64,000 nt of DNA from Globodera rostochiensis (GCA_018350325.1 JAEVLN010000005.1:2676142-2740141); one strand, 5' to 3'; positions 46,762 to 57,560 are shown, counted from the stretch's first letter. Program-made: numbers and translations. Notes: a model not told the origin generated them from the letters alone.

Positions 46762-48115
46762 GGTCGACTGAGTCTGGCCGACTGAGTCTGGGCCAACTGA
46801 GTCTGGACCAACTGAGTCGTCTGGTGCCAACTGAGTCTGGCAGACTGAGTCTGGGCCAACTGAGTCTGGACCAACTGAGTCTGGGCCAACTGAGTCTGGT
46901 GCCAACTGAGTCTGGGCCAACTGAGTCTGGTTGGCAGGAAAAAGTTTTTGAACTTAAATCTTTTAAAAAAATAAAAAGTCAAGAAACATATACTAAAAAA
47001 AATATCTTTCTTAACCTAAACAAAAATTAAAGCAAACAAACATAACTTATCCAACAACATAAACTAAATAAAACAATCATTGATTCAATTCTTCATGTGA
47101 TAATTTTGGAAATTCCGGCAAGAAAATCGATATTCTTTGAGGGTTTTGATTCTGCATGGCATATTGATGGTCGCCCAAAAATGGTACTTGGGTTTCGTTA
47201 GGCTTAGGTCTATGCCACCCTGGCTTGGGGTTTGTTAGGCTTAGGCCTAAGGCTATTAATGTAAAAAAGGATAACAAATGGAAAAATTTTTCAAAAAATC
47301 ATAAATGTTGAAATCATAGATTAGATGATGTCAAATGATAAATCTGATGTCAATTCGTGATCAGCGACCTCGATAACCCCGAAGTACTTCTCAGAATTAC
47401 ATAAAACTGATTTTTTTTTTTAAATTCGGGGACCTATATAAGACACCATTACCATTTTTGTTTAAGAAAGATATTTTTTTACGGCGGCGATCATTTCAGT
47501 GCCCACACTTCAGTGCCGCACACTTCAGTGCCCACACTTCAGTGCCGGACACTTCAGTGCCGGACACTTCAGTGCCAGCAATTAAAAGGCTATAACTTTC
47601 TTTAAACTCAACCAAATCAAACAATCAAAATGTCATTGGAAAGCTCTAAGCTTTTAAAAGCTATTGTTAAGCCAACGCTAGTCAATTAGAAAATTCGTAA
47701 AAAAGTTATTGCAATAAAACTGATGAAAAGCCCTGATTGGGTGTTTTTCACGTTGAACTTCTTAAAAACGATTGAACCGCCTTGGCTTTTTTTTTGTACG
47801 ATTCTTCTCATTTAGAGCTTTCCAATGATATCTTGATTGTATGATTTGGTTGAGTTTAAAAAAAGTTTTAGCCTTTTTAAGTGCTGGCACTGAAGTGTCC
47901 GGCACTGAAGTGTGGGCACTGAAGTGTCCGGCACTGAAGTGTGGGCACTGAAGTGATGCGTACCCATTTTTTTAGGATATGTTTCTTGACTTTTTATTTT
48001 TTTAAAAGATTTAAGTTCAAAAACTTTTTCCTGCCAACCAGACTCAGTTGGCCCAGACTCAGTTGGCACCAGACTCAGTTGTCCCAGACTCAGTCGGCCA
48101 GACTCAGTTGGGCCG
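46762..48115. mobile_element. Foldback-like element, arms built of ACTGAGTCTGG repeats
   Basis: Left arm 46762-46990: about ten units of CAACTGAGTCTGGGC-type sequence followed by CAGGAAAAAGTTTTTGAACT. Right arm 47970-48115: the reverse complement (GACTTTTTATTTTTTTAAAAG, AAGTTCAAAAACTTTTTCCTG, then CAGACTCAGTTGG units). Arms made of short tandem repeats recall Drosophila Foldback elements. A second, different foldback unit (47490-47957) is nested inside. Confidence 0.65.
47490..47957. mobile_element. Foldback unit with CACTTCAGTGCC arms, copy 1
   Basis: Left arm: five CACACTTCAGTGCC-type units, then CTATAACTTTCTTTAAACTC. Right arm: the reverse complement, GTTTAAAAAAAGTTTTAGCC, then GGCACTGAAGTGT units. 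The middle (47650-47800) is AT-rich without a coding frame. Confidence 0.7.
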
Positions 48116-48144
48116 TTTCCCAATTTGTGTTACCATTTACGGTA

Positions 48145-48592
48145 CACATCATTTCAGTGCCCACACTTCAGAGACGCACACTTCAGTGCCCACACTTCAG
48201 TGCCGGGACACTTCAGTGCCAGCAATTCAAAGCTTATAACTTTTTTTAAACTCAACCAAATCAAACAATTAAGATGTCACTGGAAAGCTCGAAGCTTTTA
48301 AAAGCTATTGTTAAGCCAACACTAATCAATTAAAAAACTCGTAAAAAAGTTTTTGCAATAAAACTGATAAAAAGCCCCGATTTTGGGTGTTTTTCACGTT
48401 GAACTTCTTAAAAACGAATTGAACCGCCTTGACTTTTTTTCATACGATACTTCTTATTTAGAGCTTTCCAATGACATCTTGATTGTTTGATTTGGTTGAG
48501 TTTAAAAAAAGTTATAGGCTTTGAATTGCTGGCACTGAAGTGTCCCGGCACTGAAGTGTGCGTCTCTGAAGTGTGGGCACTGAAATGAACGC
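48145..48592. mobile_element. Foldback unit with CACTTCAGTGCC arms, copy 2
   Basis: Direct-orientation copy of 47490-47957 with high identity, including the middle segment (TTTTGGGTGTTTTTCACG), about 190 bp further on. Arm arrays differ in unit number (about four here). Confidence 0.7.
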
Positions 48593-48696
48593 CGCCGTAC
48601 CATTTAACACAATTTTTTGATGTAAAAGGAAATTGGCGTTTTGTAAAGGTGACAAATTCAAATGTTCCTCCTCCCATCTTCTTCCCCCCCCCCCAC

Positions 48697-48847
48697 TAGA
48701 GACTGGCAAAATCGCATTTGCGGGATCCTGCTGCGGGATTTTTTTGAAATCTTTGCGGGAGCGGATTTGCGGGATTAATCCCGCAATCCCGCAAAACGCA
48801 AAAAATGCGGGATTGCGGAGTGGGATCCGCTCCCGCGCCGGACTCTA
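48697..48847. mobile_element. 151-bp TAGAG-ended MITE
   Basis: The ends TAGAGACTGG and CCGGACTCTA are inverted repeats with a GCGGGATT-rich palindromic interior. Flanks are C-rich (six of eight match), so the target duplication is uncertain. Confidence 0.55.
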
Positions 48848-49814
48848 CCCCGCGCCCGCCCCCTTTTTCAACGTTGTCATTAAACGCAAAATCGTGCAAA
48901 TTTTAAATTCTTAAAATTGCTGTTTCTGAACAAAATATTATTTTAGGAGATAAAAGTAATAATTTTTGAGATATGGGCGATGACAAAAAAAAATTGACCC
49001 CGCCGCTATACCGAGAGCATTTATTTACTGTTGCTGATCGTCTAACGCGAACTGAATATATTTATAATAAATCATTAAATTAAGAAAATGTTGATTCGGT
49101 TAACTTTCATCATGCCATTGATCGTGAACAACATTGTTTGAGTAAACACTTTTTTGGACCAATGTTTTTATTCAACTTCTCCGCTTTGAACATGCCCCCC
49201 CCCACTGATTGCGATATGTTTGTTGGATGGCAGATTTTAACCGACCTTGCATTCTTCTCTACTGCTGAAAAGTTGGAAAACAAAGTTTTCTTTGTCCATT
49301 TGTTGTTGACAAAACTGTACAACAGTTCATCGGATCACTTTGCCTTTCTTTTTCCATTTGTTGTTGTTGACAACTGCACAGCAGATCTTTGGGATCACTT
49401 TGCCAGATGGGGCATATATAAGCAAAAGTGTTTGCTCATTATTTAGAAAGAATTTGGGCTGGTCTGGATTGGCTCTTTTTTCGCACTTGTGGGTTCGCTA
49501 GGCTTAGGTCTAAACCACCCTGAGCTCAGGGGTTTCCTCAATTACGATCGCACCCTCACCATCCCCTCCCCTCTTGCTTAAGTACCACCGTCCGTACCCG
49601 GGATGTAATCGGATTTGTTTTCCGCATTCGGGCATTTTGATCAGAAAAAATTTTCCGTATTTTTCGGCAGCCGGTTACATTCCTGGTTCTTACCCACCAA
49701 GCAATTTGCGAAGTTTGAAAAGAATTTTAGTAGACCCGTACTGCGCCAATCAGATTGGTTATGTCGTTCCATTTTATTATCTATTGTAACTTTGTTCCTC
49801 TTTTTTTGTTTGTG
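48848..49814. other. Upstream region of CysR-1
   Basis: A TATA-like CATATATAAGC lies at 49413-49423, but 390 bp before the ATG. Positions 49610-49814 are duplicated at 56430-56663 in front of CysR-2, including CATACCCACCAAGCAATTTG-like sequence. The 102-codon frame at 49138 has no recognisable domain and a poly-C tract in it. Confidence 0.35.
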
Positions 49815-51030
49815 ATGAAATGTTCAACTATTTTACCTAAACTTAAAGCAAATTTAGGGACACCACCAGTCATCAATAAATCAACAAAAATGGGAATAGT
49901 TCAATCAGTGATCAATTCGGTTGAAACAGTGTGTAACGCAGTTGGATCAGTGTGTAACGCGGTGGTTAGAGTGGTTGATGAGATCATAATCCCAGCGGCT
50001 GTTCATTTTGGTTCATTTTTTACGTCAGCTGCAAGCCGATGCGCAAACGCCGTGATGTCTTCGTATGAGGTCAAATGGCCACCGATTATTCAAATATTTT
50101 CGGATGCATTTTTAATTGGTAAAGAATAGAGACCGGACTTGAGCTTCGAGCGAGATCTCGAGTCGAGATTTTTCGAGATGTCGAGACCGAGATTCTCGAA
50201 AAAGCCAAGATTCTCGGATAAATCGCTGAAATTACTTCGGGCGAGATCCCGAGTCGAGATTTTTCGAGACCTCGAGTCGAGATTTTTCGAGACCTCGAGT
50301 CGAGATTTTTCGAGATCCTCGAGACGAGATCTCGTCTCGACCGGTCTCTAGTAAAGAACAACTAATAATTCAAAAAAAAATTAAAAAATCCGAAAATATT
50401 TGAATATTTGAATTTTTGCATTTTTTTTGTTTTTTATCCAATTTTTTTGATGGTTGGGGTTTTGGTTTCTAATTGAAACTGTTGACTACGGGAAACTTTT
50501 TAAAATTTCGATTGACCGCATTTAAGAATGCAAATGCAATTGAGCGTATCGGAGAAGAGCTCAAGGAAATGGATATGGACTACATCACGGATGCGTTTGT
50601 GCAGGCGGCCAAGTGAATAAAATTAACAATTAAAATAATTAAATTCAACAAAATCAAAAAAATGATTAACGCTAATTAAAAAAAAAGAAATTAATATTTG
50701 GATATTTTGCTTTGATCATTTCATTTATATTGTATGTATTTCCAGGTCGAAATTGATGTGTTATCGCTGCAACAAAAAAGTGCAATACATTGACGACCTC
50801 TGTTACTGTGAGATTTCCGACACGCAATGCCATCACGGGACGACGTAATTTTTATTTTGATGATCTTTTTTGATCACTTTTTGATCGGAATTCTCACATT
50901 TGCTTAAATCGTAACTTTTGGTTTGCGAGATGTACCGATTTTAAAAATTAATTTCTGTAAATGCTTTAATTGTTGGTTATTGTTTAGCTGCTGTACGCGT
51001 CGCAGGATCCAAGCCGTGGCGTACTCATAA
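49815..51030 (+). pseudogene. CysR-1: cysteine-rich C-terminal family, exon 1 damaged
   Basis: Exons: 49815 to about 50118 (MKCSTILPKLKANLG, then MGIVQSVINSVETVCNAVGS, a hydrophobic stretch), 50527-50612 (IGEELKEMDMDYITDAFVQA), 50746-50844 and 50988-51030 (stop). The last two exons give a small module C-x2-C-x10-C-x-C-x6-C-x5-C-C ending RRRIQAVAYS. Compared with CysR-2, exon 1 lost about 75 bases after KWPPI and has unrelated filler in their place. A MITE (50127-50350) then follows, bringing a TAG stop at 50127. Exon 1 can no longer join exon 2 in phase. I do not recognise the family. With the second ATG, the protein would start MGIVQS, a possible N-myristoylation site (inference). Confidence 0.65.
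50127..50350. mobile_element. 224-bp CTCGAG-rich MITE in CysR-1
   Basis: The ends TAGAGACCGG and CCGGTCTCTA have a perfect 8-bp duplication GTAAAGAA (50119-50126, 50351-50358). CysR-2 has the empty site (57018 onward), so the insertion came after the gene duplication. Confidence 0.92.
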
Positions 51031-51361
51031 AGATTCTTCTGCTAACTGTTGGAAATGCGGATATTTAACTTCATTTTGAACTGTTAAGAAATTGTTACAA
51101 TTTTGAATTTAATTTCTGATCATTTTGAAAATTTATTGGCTTATGAGCCATGTTTTTACCTGACTTTGTACGACGTGCGACTCAACACACCTGTCCAGTA
51201 AACGCAGAGAACTGTTAAACAAAATGTTACAGAAAAATTTGGAATTTAATTTTGATCATTTAAAACTTTATTAGCTTATGAGCCATATTTTACCTGATTT
51301 TTGCGTGTTGTTTTGTCTTTACTTGTTGAAATTTAGTTTTTAGTTACAGTAGCTTCCACCA
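51031..51361. repeat. Tandem 3'-flank duplication
   Basis: Two copies of about 140 bp (51078-51175 and 51208-51300 at their cores) share GAACTGTTAA, TTTAATTTTGATCATTT and GCTTATGAGCCAT. They separate CysR-1 from the J-domain gene. Confidence 0.6.
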
Positions 51362-52782
51362 ATGTTCGACAGATGCAAGAATTTCCTTGTTGCGGGGAAT
51401 GAAGTAAATAATTTTAATTTTTAATGTTATAATTTTTTTAAATTAAGGTAAGCTATTACGAAGTGTTGGGTGTCAATAAACGCGCAACAACCGATGAAAT
51501 CAACAAAAAATACAAAAAAATCATGCTGGAATTTCATACGGACAAAAACCCGGATGGCGCCGTCATGAGCCAGGTGCTGAACTTACCTATATTTTATTTT
51601 GGAAAATATTTGCTGGACTTTAAGATTCGAGAATCTTGTCTGAATAACAACTAATCTTTGGCTAGTGTTTAAGGTGTTCTCAAAGGCCAAGGAAACGTTG
51701 ACTGATCCACGCAAACGGGCCATTTATGATGGTCAGCGGGGGTACAGCAGCTATTCATCATCATCTTCTGCTGCTGGTGGTAGTCAGCACTCGTGGTGGA
51801 CGGGGGCCGCCAACATGGATTATGAAATGAGCAAACCGCCTGAATTCCCAACATTCACTGCCATGCTTAAAGAAAGCAATTGTGAGCAGATGGCCAACCA
51901 GTTGAAGGAGTTGGCGGATTATGTTGTTGCAGATGGCGACCCTCCGGCAGGCAAGTTGTTTGTTGGAAACGGACACCACCGCGCTCCAGCCTTGCGCTAT
52001 ATCCCATCATCCAACAGAGACAATTTTTGTCTGTGGGTACATTAGAGCCCGGTCGAGACGAGGATCTCGTTTCGAGATCTCGAAAAATCTCGACTCGAGA
52101 TCTCGCTCGAAGAAATTTTCCGAGATTTTTCCGAAAATCTCGGCTTTTTGAAGAATCTCGTCTCGAGATCTCAAAAAATCTCGACTCGAGATCTCGCTCG
52201 AAGCTCAAGTCCGGGCTCTAGTGTACATCAGAGTTGGCAATTCTTCGGGCATCCGAGCCGAACCGAAACTTTTCGGATATCGAACCGAAAAAATCCCCAG
52301 TTCTACGGTTCGGTTCGGAACCGCCAACCCTAGTGTACATGTCAAGGCACAAAAAAAAATTCGGCAATACACGAATGCCAATCAATGTCAGCATATGAAA
52401 TGAAAAAGTATAAATAAATTTTTTAATTTTATTTTTATGTGTTGATGCTTTGCTGAACAATCTGAAAACGGATGCTGAGGATCAAGGACTGAGTTTTATG
52501 ATTGCGGCTTTCACTAAGATATGTGTTGTTTTTAACTGTTTTTAGGGCATCTTCAAACATTCAATTTGGGGGGGGGGGATAAATTTCGAAAATTTAAAAT
52601 CCATTAATTTTATTCCCTCCTCACTTTTTTAAGCTCTGAAATCGAAATTCCGTTGCAGTGTGTGCGGCACAAAAGGAATGCCGTTGGACAACGTGTGCTA
52701 TTGCATCGCTGCAAAGGCCAACTGCCACTGCTATCCGAAATGTTGCCGCACGACGTTGAAGGACCGTGGGAAATTGTACTGA
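51362..52782 (+). CDS. J-CysR: J-domain protein with cysteine-rich C-terminus (HPD changed to HTD)
   Basis: Exons 51362-51403 (MFDRCKNFLVAGNE), 51448-51573 and a third from 51674 give a J-domain: YYEVLGVNKRATTDEINKKY, EFHTDKNPDG, KETLTDPRKRAIYDGQ. The HPD motif needed to stimulate Hsp70 reads HTD, so co-chaperone activity is doubtful. A Ser/Gly-rich linker and the helix EFPTFTAMLKESNCEQMANQ follow. A further exon ends at 52522 (DALLNNLKTDAEDQGLSFMI) and the last exon 52634-52782 encodes C-x2-C-x10-C-x-C-x6-C-x5-C-C (CSVCGTKGMPLDNVCYC), ending GKLY-stop. The order helix then cysteine module matches CysR-1 and CysR-2, with the J-domain replacing their hydrophobic N-terminus. The end of exon 3 is unclear: a GC donor at 51952 (CAG-GCAAGT) or GT at 52037 are options. 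No AG acceptor is visible just before DALLNN. Two MITEs lie in this gap. It may be functional or decaying. Confidence 0.6.
52043..52220. mobile_element. 178-bp CTCGAG-rich MITE in J-CysR
   Basis: The ends TAGAGCCCGG and CCGGGCTCTA are flanked by GGGTACAT and GTGTACAT (seven of eight). Its first base creates the TAG that ends the J-CysR exon frame at 52045. Confidence 0.85.
52229..52332. mobile_element. 104-bp second MITE sharing the same target site
   Basis: Starts CAGAGTTGGC and ends GCCAACCCTA; flanked on both sides by GTGTACAT (52221-52228 and 52333-52340). The left duplication is shared with the neighbouring MITE. The interior contains GAACCGAAAC/CGGTTCGGTT repeats. Confidence 0.85.
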
Positions 52783-53947
52783 TCAGTAGTGATCAGACAG
52801 GAATAAAAATGTTATCTTTTATGGGCCTAAAATTGTTGATTATGGCCGAAAAATTGTTGCTTGATTACATCAATATTGCTTAAAATAAACTTAAACGGGA
52901 AATAAACGCATTAAAGTTAGGGCGGCAAAGAAAAATTTACAGAAAAAAATGTATTACTTATTTTTGACAAATTGAGAATTTAAAACAGTTTTTTAATCGG
53001 TTGGAATAAGGAAAAACTGACTTGATCACTCAGGTCGATTCAACATTATGATCATTTCGGAATTTGGTCTGAAGCCCCCAAAGATGGTTAATTCAGTCCC
53101 GTACTGAAGCTAAGGTTAAGCCTATCTTAGCCTTAAGCTTAGGCCTATAGATGTTCTTATTATCCGGCCTTTGTTTCTTGAATGTCGCTTTTTCCTTCAT
53201 TTTCAAAAATTTCAACCGAAACCCCCCCCCCCCTAATACTAACCCCCTTTGGCGGAGGGTTAAAAAATACTACCCCCCCCCCCCTCCCTCAATTAGACCC
53301 CCCTCCCCTCTAATACTTTGAAAAATACTAACCCCTTGTTTTAATGTAGGAGTTTTGCAATTTGCAACAATTTTTTGTATACTCGTTGACCTTAAGCAGC
53401 TTATTTAAATTATTTGATGATGATTAACCCCCAGGGCTCATAATCATTTTGCATTATTTCATCTCATATTGCCCCCCCCAATTTGCCCCCCTCACTTAAT
53501 TTAACTTTCTTCCATAATTCATCGTCTTCCAAGCAGCTCTTTTTCGATGGTCCCCTGTTCGTTTGTGTAATCGGGCAATCTGTCCGCTCGCTACACATTT
53601 CTTTTCATCTTTTGCCCTCCCCCCATTTGCATTTTCTCTGTTCAGTGTCCCCTCCGGGGATAAACCAACGCAACTTTTCCATCACATTTTTACTTATTTC
53701 TCATTGCTCATCTGCCCTCATAATTATTTTGCACCATTTCTTTCCATAGGCAGCCAATTTTAATGGTAACCTAGTTTTGAAATATTTTTAAGAAATTTCT
53801 CAAAACCGATAATCGAAACCGAAATTTCTCAGTCCCCCCCCCTTCTCCTTTTCTGATTCAACCAATTTTTAATGGTAGAGTACCAAGTTTTTTGAAATAT
53901 TTTTAAGAAATTTCTATGAAAACCGAAACCGATAATCGAAATCGAAA
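52783..53947. other. Non-coding spacer with C-rich repeats
   Basis: Poly-C tracts at 53222-53233 and 53271-53285; the dispersed C-rich repeat at 53420-53750 (GGGCTCATAATCATTTTGC, ATCGGGCAATCTGTCCGC, CCTCCGGGGATAAACCAACG). No gene is seen. Confidence 0.45.
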
Positions 53948-54021
53948 TTTCCCAGTTTGGTTCGGGCTGAAGGCACCTAAAACGCCGGTAATTTAGAACT
54001 TGTATTAGTACATAAATAAAC
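53948..54021 (+). promoter_or_regulatory. Conserved 5' block of SPRY-7
   Basis: GAAATTTCCCAGTTTGGTTC, GCTGAAGGCACCTAAAA and CGGTAATTTAG-AACTTGTATTAGTACATAAA match the blocks before SPRY-5 and SPRY-8. The AG at 53995-53996 may be a trans-splice acceptor (inference). Confidence 0.45.
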
Positions 54022-56402
54022 ATGTCAATTTCGACCGATTCAATCAATGGAAGGCCAACTGATCCGGGTAAAAACAAAAATGGATTTTATTAAAACCATT
54101 TTATTAAATAATTATTGCCAATGTTTACAGAAAATTGTGCAACATTTATCAATTTGGACTCTTCCGAAGAAGTGCGTCTTTTTTCGGAGCAGTATCAGAA
54201 CCGATTGGGAATGAACGGCAAAATTGGGAATTTTTTTTCAATTTTAAATCCGAACAAATGGCGGCGATGCGGTAAGAACCATTTAAACTTTGCTTAATCT
54301 ATCGAAATGCCAATGTTCTGGTGCATTTTTTAGACCCCTTTCGACTCGTGGCTTCCATGCTTATATTTATTTTTGTCGTTTATACGGTTTGTCGGCTAAA
54401 CGTGCAAAAGGAAAATGGTCTCAAAATGAATGGTAAGTGTATTAAATTATTGAATTTTAATTACATATTGAATTTCTTTGTTCATTTATGTCATTTTTGT
54501 CTGGGTAAATTTAAAGAGCAACAAAAAGAAATGAACGAATCACTGAAGTCTGGCCAAGGCATGGTCGTCGCCGAATTGGAGGAGCAAAAACTGTCGAATG
54601 CTAACAAATTTGCTGAGTTGAAGGAGTATCAGAACGAACAGCATCAGAACACCGCCGCGTTGATTGAAGCACAAAAGAAAAATGGTAGGGGAATTGTTGA
54701 AAATATATTTAAATTCAAAATAATAAAATAAATAATTATTAGCAATAATCCCTAAACATAAAGAGAAACTGAACAACATTTTGGGGCAGTTTGTTGATGA
54801 ACAAAAGGAAACGAACAGAATGCTTCAGAAGCAAATGGACGAATTAAGAAACGGTTCAAAAAAAGAGCTCGAAAAGGTGGGATTTATGGACAAATAAATT
54901 AAAAGTTCTTTTTAAGTAAAGTATAGTTTGGTGGGATTGGGATTTTTGGAAAACCCGAAAAGCTAATACTATTATTCAAATAATATAAACCTTTATTAAA
55001 AATATATTTTCATTTTTGGAACATAGCAACAAAAATTATATCGGCAAAAGTAACAAACAGCAGTGCCGAAAAACTCATTTATTCGTAGTTAGTTATGATA
55101 ATAGGAGGGGGTAAACCGGTGTCCAACTCATTTTTACGCATTATCACAACATTTGATAATGTTATTTAAAATCCAAATAATAATTAATGGGAATGAATCG
55201 AATGTTATTAAAAATCCAAATTAAATAATTAAAGGGAATGACTCAGATGAAGGCAGAAATGATTGCAAAGATGGAGCAGTATCAGAAAGAACAGCAACAG
55301 AACATTGGCGACTTGCAGAAAACAGTTGCCGTGTTAAATGATACAATGAATGGAAAAAGTCATTTAATTTTCATCTATTAGGCACATTTTGAGCTTTTAT
55401 ATTTTTAACAAAAAAAATTATAGTTCATTTTTTCAGGACTAATCCGACAACAAAATCGATGGGATTTTGCTGCATGTCACGAGGACCTCACACTCATTGA
55501 GCCCGAACGATTGATTGTCCAGTATGAAAAACATGGGGGTAAATACATTATTATTCAGTTAAAGTGATTTGATTAAAAAAAGTTTATGTTAAAGTTCACG
55601 AAAATGTTCGAATTCCCTTTGCTTTTCAGGGTGGCGCTCTGTCCTCGCTGAACGGCCAATTCCGAAAGGGAATTTCGGCATTTTCTATTACGAAATCAAA
55701 ATATTCGGGAAAGCAAAGTAAGTTAAATAAATTAATAGTTAAGCTTTGAAATTCTCTGGAAGGAAGCATTTCCTCTAAAAAATTATATTTAGCGGTGTTC
55801 ACATTGGACTTGCAACCAAACAAATGCCATTGAACAGTTGGCTTGGACTTTACGAAGGCACTTACGCATATGACTATTTTGGCAAATTTTGGGCTCACGG
55901 GCACGTCATCGATGGACAGCAGCCCCCCAAATTTGGTGCCGGCGACGTCGTCGGCTGCGGCGTCAATTTGGCAACTCGCCAAATCTTTTACACAAAAAAC
56001 GGGGAGCGTGTGGGTGAGAAAGAATAAAAAGACTAAAATTAAATGGCAATTTTTATGGAATTTGTACTGCACATTTTAGGCCAGACCTGAGGACTTTCTG
56101 GGATCGAATTCAGCCCCAAATGGGGCGTCCGGCTAAATTTTTGGAAGGATTTGTCCAAAAAAATCAGACTTATGTATCAAATTCAAATCCAGTTCATTAT
56201 ACCAAATGTCGGACTCTGAGAGATTATTTTTGCATTTAATGCTTTGTTTTTGATTGTTTTTGCAGACAGCGCCAATTTGTTTGTCGATTCTGCCGCCGAT
56301 TTATTTCCGAGCGTTACGTTGTTCGCTTTTGGCGCCAAAATTGAAGCCAACTTTGGACCGAACTTCAAATTCGATATTGCCGATGGCACTTTAATCCATT
56401 AA
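54022..56402 (+). CDS. SPRY-7: membrane-anchored coiled-coil SPRY protein, intact
   Basis: Ten exons: 54022-54067, 54131-54271, 54334-54432, 54517-54684, 54743-54876, 55235-55358, 55437-55538, 55630-55717, 55793-56013, 56266-56402. They join to 419 codons plus stop. Start [11 protein letters not shown]. Residues about 67-86 span a membrane ([17 protein letters not shown]). Residues 96-237 are a long coiled coil from three exons ([57 protein letters not shown]). Residues 238-419 are SPRY ([55 protein letters not shown], ending [17 protein letters not shown]). It has the longest coiled coil of the family, one exon more than SPRY-5. No cleavable signal peptide is evident. It lies between the J-CysR and CysR-2 genes. 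Confidence 0.9.
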
Positions 56403-56663
56403 TCATTACTTTTTGGTCAATAAAATCGGATTTGTTTTCCGGATTTTGGGCAAAAAAAAATGATCAGAAAAATTTTTCCGGATTTTTTGCCAGCAACATT
56501 CCTGATTCATACCCACCAAGCAATTTGTAAAGTTTGAAAAGAATTTTGGTAGATCCGTACTGCGCTAATGAGATTGGTTATGTTGTTCCATTTTATTATC
56601 TATTGTAACTTTGTTCCTCTTTTTTTTTGTTTGTGGGAGAGAGCATGATTCAATTTCTTTTGG

Positions 56664-57490
56664 ATGAAATGTTCAACTATTTTACCTAAACTTAAAGCAA
56701 ATTTAGGGACACCACCAGTCATCAATAAATCAACAAAAATGGGAATAGTTCAATCAGTGATCAATTCGGTTGAAACAGTGTGTAACGCAGTTGGATCAGT
56801 GTGTAACGCGGTGGTTAGAGTGGTTGATGAGATCATAATCCCGGCGGCTATTCATTTTGGTTCATTTTTTACGTCAGCTGCAAGCCGATGCGCAAACGCC
56901 GTGATGTCTTCGTATGAGGTCAAATGGCCACCGATTTCCTATCTTTTGGCCCAGAAAGACAAGTTGGGCCTTCTGAACAGAATGAACGCTGCCATCAAAA
57001 GCCAGGTGCATTTTTAATTGGTAAAAAAAAATTAAAAAATCCGAAAATATTTGAATTTTTGCATTTTTTTTTTTGTTTTTTATCCAATTTTTTTGATGGT
57101 TGGGGTTTTGGTTTCTAATTGAAACTGTTGACTACGGGAAACTTTTTAAAATTTCGATTGACCGCATTTAAGAATGCAAATGTAATTGAGGGAATCGGAG
57201 AAGAGCTCAAGGAAATGGATATGAACTACATCAAGGATGCGTTTGTGCAGGCGGCCAAGTGAATTAAATTAACAATTAAAATAATTAAATTCAACAACTC
57301 AAAAAAGTGATTAACGCTAATTTAAAAGAAGACATTTGCTTTAATCAAAAAAAAATCTTTTATAATTACCTAATTGTATTCCAGTTCGAAATTGATGTGT
57401 TATCGCTGCAACAAAAAAGTGCAATACATTGACGACCTCTGTTACTGTGAGATTTCCGACACGCAATGCCATCACGGGACGATGTAATTT
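56664..57490 (+). CDS. CysR-2: cysteine-rich family member, 3' end truncated
   Basis: Exons 56664-57005, 57173-57258 and 57385 to about 57484. The N-terminal 114 residues start MKCSTILPKLK and include MGIVQSVINSVETVCNAVGS, a Val/Ala-rich stretch, then KWPPISYLLAQKDKLGLLNR. Exon 2 is the helix IGEELKEMDMNYIKDAFVQA. Exon 3 gives the first part of the cysteine module (CYRCNKKVQYIDDLCYC, QCHHGT). In CysR-1 a last exon adds the final C-C pair. Here the donor base before GT has changed (ACGAT-GTAA against ACGAC-GTAA), and the duplicated unit ends near 57560, before any last exon. Reading through gives a stop right after T-M. The first two exons are better preserved than in CysR-1. Function unknown. 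Confidence 0.6.
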
Positions 57491-57560
57491 TTATTTTGAT
57501 CTTCTTTTTTGATCACTTTTTGATCGGAATTCTCACATCTGCTTAAATCGTAAATTTTGT

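Noticed and set aside
46672..46982. Repetitive frames rich in DSVGP or TQLAQ
   Set aside because: Translation of the ACTGAGTCTGG arm array; every frame is open because of the unit length.
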